The notes under the pieces are model-generated. The model ran no database searches, was not told the DNA's origin, and saw nothing but the letters and a program-made list of their open reading frames with translations. Source: Primula veris (Eukaryota > Streptophyta > Magnoliopsida > Ericales > Primulaceae). From it: a stretch of DNA of 64,000 nt. The stretch spans positions 14,818,001-14,882,000 of the forward strand of contig OY821751.1 of assembly GCA_963682055.1 (NCBI GenBank), written 5' to 3'. The stretch's first letter is position 1. Each line of letters opens with the position of its first letter. This document shows, piece by piece, positions 1 to 10,380 of the stretch. The position numbers and the translations under genes were made by a program.

Positions 1-1231
1 AGTTAAAAGCATGAGAACTCAAAACCTTGTTTTTGCTTTTAACTTTATCGAAAGCATCCTTTAACTCTTCAAAATTTTCTAATAAATCACAATCTAAAGA
101 AGATGGTTTTGAAAGAGTTTTTGTAAGTCTAGAGACTTCATTTTTAAGAAAATTGATCTCGGTTTGTAAAGACTTATTATGAATGACGAGATCATTGTTT
201 TTGTCTTTCAAGTCTTCCTTTTCGTCATTTATATCATGTAAAGAGAATGACGATGTTGGAATAGACTCATATTCATTTTTATCTCTTTTCAAGGATCTTA
301 TTTCTTCATTGAGGGAAGAATTTATCCTTTTAAGAGATTTGACCTTCTCTACAAGCTTAGGAACTTTTTCGGAATAAATTCCACACATATGCATTAATTC
401 ATCATGAGATAAAGCTTTTACCTCATCGTTGTCACTTTCGCTTAAGTGGTCACTTTCGGTTGAAGACGATTGGTTAGGCTCATTGTTGTCTTCCATGGCC
501 ATATAGCAACCAAGGTGAGCGACTTCATCTTGGTCGGAGCTATCGCTAGAGCTTGAAGTGGATATTTTCTTCTTGCCTTTGCTCTTGCGATTCATGACGC
601 AATCTCTCGCCATGTGTCCTTCCTTGCCACATGTATAGCAAACAAAATCGTTAGAATAAATTGAATTATTTGACGATTTACCTTTATGTTTGCGTTGGCC
701 TTTAAGCTTTAGTATTTCCTTGACGATTCGAATGATTTGCATTGAATTTTCGTCGTCATTGGATAGCTCATTACTTTCGTCACAAGTCGTTCCTTTGAAA
801 GCTATCTCCCTCCTTTTTGAGATTGGCTTGTGACTATTGAGGGTGATCTCGTGAGTAATGAGTGAACCCGTCAATGCATCAAGAGTGTAGGTGTTCATGT
901 CGTGCGCCTCTTGAATTGCGGTGACCTTTGGTTCCCATTCCTTCGGCAAGCTCCGAATCACCTTCGAAACCATTTCCTTACAAGACAAACACTTACCAAG
1001 AGATGTTAATCCATTAGTAATAGTTGTAAACCTAGCAAGCATATCGGAAATAGTTTCACCCTCGCTCATTTTAAAAAGTTCGTAGTCATGAACTAAAAGT
1101 TGGAGTTTGCAATCCTTAACTTGGTTAGTTCCCTCGTGCATAACTACTAACTTATCCCACATAGCCTTAGCGGATTTTGTTGTACTCGTTAGGAGAAACG
1201 GCACAAACAATAGCGTACATCGCTTTGGCGT
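1..1231 (-). pseudogene. gag body, partial copy cut by the window edge
   Basis: This is the second copy of the gag reading frame described at 3288-5270, entering from the left edge of the window. The visible part covers the copia-type gag core and the CX2CX4HX4C knuckle, whose cysteines lie near 600-650. Only the N-terminal two thirds of the frame fits in the window. It carries the same frame break as its twin. Confidence 0.8.
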
Positions 1232-1469
1232 TGGTAGAGTAGGCTTCTAGTTGAGCATTATCTAGGTCCTCTACGGGGATTTGGTTCTCGCTATTTTCGG
1301 ATGTAGGTGCGGAATATCCTACTTTAATGGTCATCCAAAGTTTAACATTAAAGCTTTGTAAAAACATGCTCATCCTATCCTTCCAATATGAAAAATTTAT
1401 TCCATCAAAATATGGAGGTGTATTGGGTGATGAAGCCATGCCGGATGCGAAATTAAGTATATTAGCCAT
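1167..1469 (-). pseudogene. gag N-terminal ORF, left copy
   Basis: The 100-residue frame is identical in protein to the one at 5206-5508. It opens with the PYFDGxNFSYW-type segment typical of copia-type gag N-termini and ends after the SPNEYNKIR segment. It overlaps the next frame by about 65 bp, so the two are separated by a frameshift. Confidence 0.8.
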
Positions 1470-1516
1470 CGGGATCTTAACTCTTAAATCGTTAGATTTC
1501 TATAATCAAGAGCCTC

Positions 1517-1530
1517 GGCTCTGATACCAA
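1517..1530 (-). other. Primer-binding site, left copy
   Basis: The minus strand reads TTGGTATCAGAGCC just inside the LTR that starts at 1532. It matches the common plant PBS complementary to initiator Met-tRNA. Confidence 0.85.
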
Positions 1531-1531
1531 T

Positions 1532-3009
1532 TGTTGGCCCCGGTGCGGCTAATCCTTAGAGGGGGGGTGAATAAGGATTTGGCGATTTTCGCCTAATTAA
1601 AATTCTATGCAACTAACCACCCAACTTATGCAATTCTAAGCTTAAGCGTTTTAACAAGAGTTAATAAATTGCTAAAATAACTAAACGCAAGCAATAAATA
1701 TGCAAGAATATAAGTTGCGGAAAGTAAAAGCAAGGGAAGAAAATGACACCGTGATTTATAGAGGTTCGGCAAACGCGCCTACGTCCTCTTCTCGGTGCTA
1801 CCGAGTATTTCACTAAAATGTTTCTTCCGGATTTTACAAACCCTATCGAGCTCAATTGACCGATTGGCTCACCCTCTACCCGAGGTTCCTACTCTTGATA
1901 CAAGTGCAAGAGAACACGACTACGAGTCTACGACTCCCCCTCAATTTATGAGTACCCGAATGAAAAACCTAGAGCTTTTAAGCTTCACTTGCTTACAAAG
2001 CCTCTACCCGTTCACTCGCTCACAATTGAGTTTATAAAACACTCGATACAAATTTTGTTACAAAAATGTAACTACACTCACTATTCTAATTGCTTCTTAA
2101 AAAGCTAATTGGTGAGTTGTTGATGATGATCGAGCTTGAATCTCTTTCTCGTTGATTTCCTTCTTTCTCGAATATATTCACCAAAATGGTGATTTTTAGG
2201 GTTTTTATGAGAGAGGTTGAAGGATGATGTTATGTATGATAATTGGTTATTTGGGAGAGAGATTGGGTTGGTTTTTATATCAGCAAAGTCTGTTTGTGCT
2301 GGATATGACCGTTGGAAGTTTTAAGCAACTTTCCAGAATAAGCTGAAAAGCTGTTTTCGAAATCTGTAGAAAACGATCGGTCGTTTTCTACAGTCGATCG
2401 GTCGTTTTCCAGAAAACGATCGGTCGTTTTCTGAAAACGATCGGTCGTTTATATACTGGACTCACTAGAAGAAATTGGACCAAAAACGATCGGTCGTTTT
2501 TGTCCAGTCGATCGGTCGACTGTTCTTCTGGCAGTTTCTCGGTCTTCTCGCTATTCTTCGAAAGCTCATAACTCCTTCGTTTTAGCTCCGATTTTGGTTC
2601 CGTCTGAACCTGTGGCTTCGTTTTTCTGTGCTCTATCTTTCTGGCGCTGAAATTTTCATTTACTTCTTTTGGAAAACGATCGATCGTTTCATAAAACGAT
2701 CGGTCGACTTTTCGACCTGCTCACTGGAAGAATTTGGACCAAAAACGATCGGTCGTTTTTGTCCAGTCGATCGGTCGTTTTTGTCCTGGTCTCGTTAACC
2801 TTCGAATGCTTGTATCTTCTTCGTTTTAGCTCCGAATTTGGTTCCGCTTGAACCGTTGGCTTCGTTTTCGAATGCTCTTTCTTTTTAAAGACCTGAAATA
2901 TACATTTACTCTTTTTGGAAAAGATCAAGCATTATTTCATTGAAATATAAAATCATTAATTCATAATCATACTTATAATCAAAATCAATTATTGAACCCA
3001 TGTTCAACA
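1532..3009 (-). repeat. LTR, 1,478 bp, shared middle copy
   Basis: It begins TGTTGGCCCC and ends GTTCAACA on the plus strand, giving a TGTTG/CAACA terminal inverted repeat. The same 1,478-bp length occurs at 5571-7048 and 60709-62186. The bordering PBS and PPT show it reads on the minus strand. It holds about ten near-palindromic CGATCGGTCG boxes and a minus-strand TATA-like sequence at 2272-2280. Confidence 0.95.
2372..2800 (-). promoter_or_regulatory. Palindromic CGATCGGTCG box array in LTR U3
   Basis: About ten copies of a near-palindrome with core CGATCGGTCG occur here, mostly as AAAACGATCGGTCGTTTT and some as GTCGATCGGTCGAC. They lie upstream, in minus-strand reading, of ATATAAAAA at 2272-2280, the likely TATA box, so they occupy U3. 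Equivalent arrays lie at 6411-6840 and 61549-61970. An enhancer role is inference from position. Confidence 0.6.
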
Positions 3010-3010
3010 A

Positions 3011-3023
3011 TCTCCCCCATTTT
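3011..3023 (-). other. Polypurine tract
   Basis: The minus strand reads AAAATGGGGGAGA directly before the LTR start TGTTGAAC. This is the expected plus-strand primer position and fixes the element's orientation. Confidence 0.85.
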
Positions 3024-3287
3024 GATTATGACAAAATAATAATGATTTTACAAGAAAAATATCTCCTTCATTTTAACAAAACGCATTTCCTCGAAATATA
3101 TCATTTTTCTCCCCCTTTGGCATTATCAAAATGCAATCAATAATAAAAAATATGGGGTTATCTGAAGGGTTTTCAAAGAAAAATCAAAACATGAAAAATG
3201 TTATTATTATGCATATACCCACCTAATCACATATATGTAGACATAAATGAGTAGAGTATACCGAATATGTGATGGTGAGTCCGCTCG

Positions 3288-5270
3288 CTAATGGCATTTG
3301 CATTGAGCGTTGCCGATTCCAAATAGGTGGTACCATTTGTTGGTATGCCTCCCACCTTTGTCGATCAACGGCACTTCATTCTTGATAGTGGAGTCGATCT
3401 TCTTGACTTCCACGGTTTTTGCCGGTGTTGCCAACCACTTGTTGATTTTCTCCTTTTGAATGGAGATACCTACAACACAAGATTTGCCATTTGGTACCAA
3501 ATTTCTTTTGGGTCCGACATTGTTAGTAGCTCGGGTCTTTACTACCCATTTCAAATCGCTTTTACTAACACGGAAACGATAAGGGCATCTAGAAGAAATA
3601 TGCTCATTTCTACTACAATGCACACAATGCTTAGACTTTTTAGTATAACGAGAGTTATACGAAGTTTTGGAAAGGGTTTTTGGAGTATCCAATTTGGTTT
3701 TAAAACCTATACCTTTCCTATCATTAAAAGATTTTTGAGAAATCTTGGAAGTACTCCCTTTTGTAAAAACAACCTCTTGTTTAGGTGGAATAGGAGTTGT
3801 AGAAAAATTAGAGGCTTTAACGAAGCGGGTTTTGTTTGAAGTAGAACCAATGCAATCAAAACCTAAGCCACTCTTATCATTGAAATCTTTTTGACAACTC
3901 AAAATGTTATCTAAAACGGTTTTACCCTTAGAAAACTTTGAAATTGTTAACTCAAGTTTTTCAATGGAAATGACAAGCTCATTGTTTTTAGTTTTCAAGG
4001 ATTCATTCTCGGTTTCTAAAACCTTGACCTTGTCATTTAAGTTAAAAGCATGAGAACTCAAAACCTTGTTTTTGCTTTTAACTTTATCGAAAGCATCCTT
4101 TAACTCTTCAAAATTTTCTAATAAATCACAATCTAAAGAAGATGGTTTTGAAAGAGTTTTTGTAAGTCTAGAGACTTCATTTTTAAGAAAATTGATCTCG
4201 GTTTGTAAAGACTTATTATGAATGACGAGATCATTGTTTTTGTCTTTCAAGTCTTCCTTTTCGTCATTTATATCATGTAAAGAGAATGACGATGTTGGAA
4301 TAGACTCATATTCATTTTTATCTCTTTTCAAGGATCTTATTTCTTCATTGAGGGAAGAATTTATCCTTTTAAGAGATTTGACCTTCTCTACAAGCTTAGG
4401 AACTTTTTCGGAATAAATTCCACACATATGCATTAATTCATCATGAGATAAAGCTTTTACCTCATCGTTGTCACTTTCGCTTAAGTGGTCACTTTCGGTT
4501 GAAGACGATTGGTTAGGCTCATTGTTGTCTTCCATGGCCATATAGCAACCAAGGTGAGCGACTTCATCTTGGTCGGAGCTATCGCTAGAGCTTGAAGTGG
4601 ATATTTTCTTCTTGCCTTTGCTCTTGCGATTCATGACGCAATCTCTCGCCATGTGTCCTTCCTTGCCACATGTATAGCAAACAAAATCGTTAGAATAAAT
4701 TGAATTATTTGACGATTTACCTTTATGTTTGCGTTGGCCTTTAAGCTTTAGTATTTCCTTGACGATTCGAATGATTTGCATTGAATTTTCGTCGTCATTG
4801 GATAGCTCATTACTTTCGTCACAAGTCGTTCCTTTGAAAGCTATCTCCCTCCTTTTTGAGATTGGCTTGTGACTATTGAGGGTGATCTCGTGAGTAATGA
4901 GTGAACCCGTCAATGCATCAAGAGTGTAGGTGTTCATGTCGTGCGCCTCTTGAATTGCGGTGACCTTTGGTTCCCATTCCTTCGGCAAGCTCCGAATCAC
5001 CTTCGAAACCATTTCCTTACAAGACAAACACTTACCAAGAGATGTTAATCCATTAGTAATAGTTGTAAACCTAGCAAGCATATCGGAAATAGTTTCACCC
5101 TCGCTCATTTTAAAAAGTTCGTAGTCATGAACTAAAAGTTGGAGTTTGCAATCCTTAACTTGGTTAGTTCCCTCGTGCATAACTACTAACTTATCCCACA
5201 TAGCCTTAGCGGATTTTGTTGTACTCGTTAGGAGAAACGGCACAAACAATAGCGTACATCGCTTTGGCAT
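3288..5270 (-). CDS. Copia-type gag polyprotein body (660-codon frame)
   Basis: Gag packages retroelement RNA into cytoplasmic virus-like particles (family knowledge). Residues about 20-130 resemble the UBN2/copia gag core (SAKAMWDKL at 20-28). A zinc knuckle CYTCGKEGHMARDC lies at 198-211, followed by a basic and serine-rich stretch, then coiled-coil heptads over about 280-460. A second knuckle-like CVHCSRNEHISSRC lies near 549-562. The frame ends just where a copia protease would begin, so pol has been lost. The first ~20 residues are read out of frame; the true N-terminus is encoded at 5206-5508. A frame change near 5210-5225 joins the two parts and is shared by both units, so it predates their duplication. 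It could be a mutation or a recoding site. Confidence 0.75.
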   Translation of the reverse strand: MPKRCTLLFVPFLLTSTTKSAKAMWDKLVVMHEGTNQVKDCKLQLLVHDYELFKMSEGETISDMLARFTTITNGLTSLGKCLSCKEMVSKVIRSLPKEWEPKVTAIQEAHDMNTYTLDALTGSLITHEITLNSHKPISKRREIAFKGTTCDESNELSNDDENSMQIIRIVKEILKLKGQRKHKGKSSNNSIYSNDFVCYTCGKEGHMARDCVMNRKSKGKKKISTSSSSDSSDQDEVAHLGCYMAMEDNNEPNQSSSTESDHLSESDNDEVKALSHDELMHMCGIYSEKVPKLVEKVKSLKRINSSLNEEIRSLKRDKNEYESIPTSSFSLHDINDEKEDLKDKNNDLVIHNKSLQTEINFLKNEVSRLTKTLSKPSSLDCDLLENFEELKDAFDKVKSKNKVLSSHAFNLNDKVKVLETENESLKTKNNELVISIEKLELTISKFSKGKTVLDNILSCQKDFNDKSGLGFDCIGSTSNKTRFVKASNFSTTPIPPKQEVVFTKGSTSKISQKSFNDRKGIGFKTKLDTPKTLSKTSYNSRYTKKSKHCVHCSRNEHISSRCPYRFRVSKSDLKWVVKTRATNNVGPKRNLVPNGKSCVVGISIQKEKINKWLATPAKTVEVKKIDSTIKNEVPLIDKGGRHTNKWYHLFGIGNAQCKCH

Positions 5271-5508
5271 TGGTAGAGTAGGCTTCTAGTTGAGCATTAT
5301 CTAGGTCCTCTACGGGGATTTGGTTCTCGCTATTTTCGGATGTAGGTGCGGAATATCCTACTTTAATGGTCATCCAAAGTTTAACATTAAAGCTTTGTAA
5401 AAACATGCTCATCCTATCCTTCCAATATGAAAAATTTATTCCATCAAAATATGGAGGTGTATTGGGTGATGAAGCCATGCCGGATGCGAAATTAAGTATA
5501 TTAGCCAT
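5206..5508 (-). CDS. gag N-terminal ORF
   Basis: The 100-residue frame starts MANILNFASG, right after the PBS leader, and has the PPYFDGINFSYW motif of DUF4219/copia-type gag N-termini. It ends at SPNEYNKIR, where related gags continue directly into the SAKAMWDKL segment that is found in another frame at 3288-5270. The start is a good ATG about 60 bp inside the LTR. It is probably the natural start of the gag gene, now separated from the rest by a frameshift. Confidence 0.75.
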   Translation of the reverse strand: MANILNFASGMASSPNTPPYFDGINFSYWKDRMSMFLQSFNVKLWMTIKVGYSAPTSENSENQIPVEDLDNAQLEAYSTNAKAMYAIVCAVSPNEYNKIR

Positions 5509-5555
5509 CGGGATCTTAACTCTTAAATCGTTAGATTTCTATAATCAAGAGCCTC

Positions 5556-5569
5556 GGCTCTGATACCAA
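5556..5569 (-). other. Primer-binding site (initiator Met-tRNA type)
   Basis: The minus strand reads TTGGTATCAGAGCC one base after the LTR end at 5571. It matches the standard Met-tRNA primer site of plant copia elements. Confidence 0.9.
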
Positions 5570-5570
5570 T

Positions 5571-7048
5571 TGTTGGCCCCGGTGCGGCTAATCCTTAGAG
5601 GGGGGGTGAATAAGGATTTGGCGATTTTCGCCTAATTAAAATTCTATGCAACTAACCACCCAACTTATGCAATTCTAAGCTTAAGCGTTTTAACAAGAGT
5701 TAATAAATTGCTAAAATAACTAAACGCAAGCAATAAATATGCAAGAATATAAGTTGCGGAAAGTAAAAGCAAGGGAAGAAAATGACACCGTGATTTATAG
5801 AGGTTCGGCAAACGCGCCTACGTCCTCTTCTCGGTGCTACCGAGTATTTCACTAAAATGTTTCTTCCGGATTTTACAAACCCTATCGAGCTCAATTGACC
5901 GATTGGCTCACCCTCTACCCGAGGTTCCTACTCTTGATACAAGTGCAAGAGAACACGACTACGAGTCTACGACTCCCCCTCAATTTATGAGTACCCGAAT
6001 GAAAAACCTAGAGCTTTTAAGCTTCACTTGCTTACAAAGCCTCTACCCGTTCACTCGCTCACAATTGAGTTTATAAAACACTCGATACAAATTTTGTTAC
6101 AAAAATGTAACTACACTCACTATTCTAATTGCTTCTTAAAAAGCTAATTGGTGAGTTGTTGATGATGATCGAGCTTGAATCTCTTTCTCGTTGATTTCCT
6201 TCTTTCTCGAATATATTCACCAAAATGGTGATTTTTAGGGTTTTTATGAGAGAGGTTGAAGGATGATGTTATGTATGATAATTGGTTATTTGGGAGAGAG
6301 ATTGGGTTGGTTTTTATATCAGCAAAGTCTGTTTGTGCTGGATATGACCGTTGGAAGTTTTAAGCAACTTTCCAGAATAAGCTGAAAAGCTGTTTTCGAA
6401 ATCTGTAGAAAACGATCGGTCGTTTTCTACAGTCGATCGGTCGTTTTCCAGAAAACGATCGGTCGTTTTCTGAAAACGATCGGTCGTTTATATACTGGAC
6501 TCACTAGAAGAAATTGGACCAAAAACGATCGGTCGTTTTTGTCCAGTCGATCGGTCGACTGTTCTTCTGGCAGTTTCTCGGTCTTCTCGCTATTCTTCGA
6601 AAGCTCATAACTCCTTCGTTTTAGCTCCGATTTTGGTTCCGTCTGAACCTGTGGCTTCGTTTTTCTGTGCTCTATCTTTCTGGCGCTGAAATTTTCATTT
6701 ACTTCTTTTGGAAAACGATCAAACGTTTCATAAAACGATCGGTCGACTTTTCGACCTGCTCACTGGAAGAATTTGGACCAAAAACGATCGGTCGTTTTTG
6801 TCCAGTCGATCGGTCGTTTTTGTCCTGGTCTCGTTAACCTTCGAATGCTTGTATCTTCTTCGTTTTAGCTCCGAATTTGGTTCCGCTTGAACCGTTGGCT
6901 TCGTTTTCGAATGCTCTTTCTTTTTAAAGACCTGAAATATACATTTACTCTTTTTGGAAAAGATCAAGCATTATTTCATTGAAATATAAAATCATTAATT
7001 CATAATCATACTTATAATCAAAATCAATTATTGAACCCATGTTCAACA
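5571..7048 (-). repeat. LTR, 1,478 bp, right-hand copy
   Basis: It has the same ends and length as 1532-3009. Differences seen by eye include two substitutions at 6721 and 6723, which break one CGATCGATCG box. In minus-strand orientation it is the 5' LTR of the complete unit. Confidence 0.95.
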
Positions 7049-10000
7049 CTCATGTAGGTCCTGCCGTACCTTGTTGAGTTATAAAATATTCGAGAAAACC
7101 AGTGTTATCTGGTAATAGCTCATGAAAGAATTAAAATTTCTTTGCATAGCCTCCATTCAATACGACCAAAAGCGTATTTAGAGGAGTTGAAATGTCTTTC
7201 AAGTGGTTGCTACCACATTCTTTAAAGAATTTAAAGTTACCTTATCATTTCGCCTGTCGTCGAAATGATAAATGATTTAAATGCTAAGACATGATTGTCT
7301 GTACTATCATTCGTCTGTCGTCGATTGATAAGAGCATTTTGATATTGTGGCATTGACCGGATGAGATATTCCCGGGTCAAAAGACGATGCTTGATTTATA
7401 ATCGTATCGCATTTGGATTCTCTCTGAGAATATATTTCGTGATTAATCCGAAATTCATGCCACTAATGCTCACTTTGAAAGACTAGTATGTGTAAAGATC
7501 ATGAAAAGAACTCGTAGAATTCTTGTAAAGAATTGAAGGAGTTATTGTGGACTTATCCAACCATAAGGCGGACCATAAATATAAATGGTTATGGTTGATG
7601 CATCGACAATAAGGTCACATGATTATTGTTGTCCACAGAAATGCAGCATTTCCTAAACTTCTAGCCCTATCATTAAGTTGATGGCTCATGATCCGGATTA
7701 TCCTGAAAAGTCTAGTTGACTTGATAATTCCGAAGAGTAAAAAAAATCGAAATTTCGATTTGAATTACTTGAGTTTGGAAATTCAAATTGAACATCCTGT
7801 CGATTATGTTCAGACCCAAATGGACTCACGGAAAGTTTGATGATGCGACTGCAAATGATTGCACGCATTTCTTGGTTTTGCGCACTAAGATTTATATTTT
7901 TGTGTGGGGTTATGCTATTTTGCTGCATTGGTCCGTCATGAGGCCCATAGACACTCAAACACCATATGCGTACCAGCTGGTTACTGGTTATGAGACAGAA
8001 GTCTCATATTAACGCGTGTTTGGAGTGCTTAATTAATATTTTGATTGAGCCGCTATAGCGTTCAAAATATGGACCTCTGAAGAGGACATAAGTCGATTAT
8101 GAATCCCATACCTATCATTTGATAGATTAACATTGGCAAGCGATCTCTTTACCGCATGATAGATTAACTGTTCTCCCCGTCGTTAGGGGGAGATTTGCAC
8201 GTTACCGTTGATAAGAAATGACGTGAAGTAACGTGGCTTAACCCACTCAGTCTTAGCTTAATCCCCAAAACTGCACTTAGTGATAAGTAAGTGCATAGAC
8301 TCCCTCAAGTCTAACTAAATGCCAGACGCATTTAATGACTTTATGAGATGTCACGAGATCATTTATACCTGCTGCAAAATGCTTGCAAGGATAGACGTCC
8401 CTGTCGGACGCCGTGTTCCTGTCGTAACACGTTGCTTTGGCCGAACCCGCCAAGCAAAGGACGCTGTCGTCGGCCGTCAGTCTGTCGTCCTTCCCAAGAT
8501 ATGAGGAAGTTGACAGGTTCTTAATTCGTTCAGCCCCAGAGGTGGTGAACTGAAACTCGTTTGTCGCACGAGATTATAAAGGATCAAGGAGATGTGTGAT
8601 TTCCTCCTCATCCTAAGAATCTTGAAATATCTGTCGATCATGATATCTTAGACGATATTGAAGCGAAACGGGACTGTCATTGATTACTTGTTCATATATT
8701 CGGTGACGACTGATAATATGAGCAAATTATGACAGAGAACCATGTACCGTTGCCTAAAGTTAACGTAGAATAGACTGGACTAATGGAGACTTGCAATCCA
8801 AGTAGACTCCTTGGCGAAAGTGTGTTCGGACCTGTAGCTCCAACACCACCAATGTTAAACGAGTTCGTTTATTTGGTTATTCGTAAGGAAAAGTGATGAG
8901 AATAATGAGATTGTAGAATGCTCGCCTAGTAGCGCAAGGCTTCTCTCACACCTTGGAATTGATTACGAGATGGTTGATTTCCTCGTAATGGACATTATAA
9001 CAGTCCCCTACTTACCAGTTTAGTAGTTTCCGAAAAACTGAGTATGCAGCCATGAATGTGGTCATGGCTTTATCTCTATGGGGATTTAGACAAAGAGATA
9101 TAGATGAAGGTCCCTGTGTGACTTCATGTGCTTAAATCAAGTAGTTCCTCACCATGGAACACGATCTCAATTGACTGAGACGTTCACTATATGGATTAAT
9201 ATAATCCGAGCGGATGTGGTATACCGCCTAAGTGAGTACTTGATCAGCTTGGGATACTTGAAAAAGTATTATGCCCTTGCGTGTTTTATTACGCGATCCA
9301 TTTTTGGATTTGCCTTCGAGATGAAAGATCTCGGGAAGACACGGTAGTGAATCGGCCCGATGATCGAGTCCCGTAAAGATTAAATCTAAGTCCATGATTC
9401 AGACTACACCCAGAAGGTGTTATGACGTTTTAGTCATCATGACGCTAAGTCGTCAGATTCTCCTATGATCGTTCGATCACTAGACATTGATATAGACTAA
9501 GTCCGTCTCTGATGAGACGATGAAGAGATATTGAACCATCATGTTCATATCTAAGTACAATAAGCGCATCATTGTACTTGGTCTAATGTGCTATGACGAA
9601 CATCTCGTATGTTGTGAATGGTATAGCTCGACACAACATTGCGCTAACACGCTGCCATCGAAATAGCATAAAAGACATTTTCCCATTACCTTAAGGTAAC
9701 TGTGGATGAGGGCTTGTCTTATCCCATTTTGTGTCATCGAGTGTACCTACCCCCTTCGGTACTCGAATTAACACAACCCTTTTTCGGTTATACCGATGCT
9801 GGTTACTTATCAGACCCGTATAAGAGATATTCCTAACATGGTATGTCTTTGCCATTAGGAATAAGGCGATATCTTGGAGGTCTTGGAATGACTCCAAACG
9901 AATCACTCTGATCTATTCGTGCTCTATGAGACGACTAGAGAGTGTATATGACTTCGAGCTAGTATTAGTCATATTTGAATTACATATGCTCTGTCTCACG

Positions 10001-10162
10001 ATCCAGATAAAACACTTGTCTTATTTGAGGACAACTTGTTGTTATCGATCAAGAGAGATATGATTAGATTATGCTATTTAGCATTTCTCGCCGAAATTAT
10101 TCTTCACATATGAAGTTTAAAAACATCCAGTTGAATGCTCGTTCTATTCCACGTTAGATTTT

Positions 10163-10362
10163 CTTGCATCCAGTCGTGTGCAAGTAAATGAAGCATCCAG
10201 TCGAATGCTCGTACTCTTTCTTGAAATATGAAATCCTTGCACCCGGTCGTGTGCAAGAGAGTGGGAGCATCCAGGTGAATGTTTATTGCACTAATTACTA
10301 CTTAGTCGAAATCTTCGTACCCTGTCGTGTACAAGTGAGGGAGAGCATCCAGTCGCATGCTC
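10163..10362 (+). repeat. Serial hairpins with a shared CCNGTCGN loop
   Basis: Four clear hairpins follow each other. Stem CTTGCA lies at 10163-10184, AGCAT at 10192-10209, CTTGCAC at 10236-10257 with loop CCGGTCGT, and GAGCAT at 10343-10362 with loop CCAGTCGC. A weaker one with loop CCTGTCGT lies at 10313-10335. Arms differ while loops stay alike. Members of the same family occur at 7242-7271, 7305-7330, 7789-7812 and 8412-8431. Confidence 0.65.
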
Positions 10363-10380
10363 GTGTATTTTTTTTGTCCT

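Larger units (their letters stand above)
1..7048 (-). mobile_element. Tandem gag-only LTR retrotransposon array
   Basis: Positions 1-3009 repeat at 4040-7048, an offset of 4,039 bp, with only a few substitutions seen by eye. The order is partial internal region, LTR (1532-3009), internal region (3010-5570), LTR (5571-7048), so neighbouring units share an LTR. On the minus strand the element has a 5' LTR, an initiator-Met-type primer site, gag and a polypurine tract. There is no protease, integrase or reverse transcriptase. The 2.56-kb interior fits a non-autonomous terminal-repeat element that keeps only gag. Tandem sharing of LTRs usually follows unequal recombination between LTRs (inference). 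The left end lies outside the window, so the target duplication cannot be checked. Confidence 0.9.

Noticed and set aside
183..377. Plus-strand 64-codon frame, repeated at 4222-4416
   Set aside because: It is the complement of the gag coiled-coil region.
7788..8012. Independent small gene at this frame
   Set aside because: It is a copia integrase fragment with neighbouring pieces in other frames.
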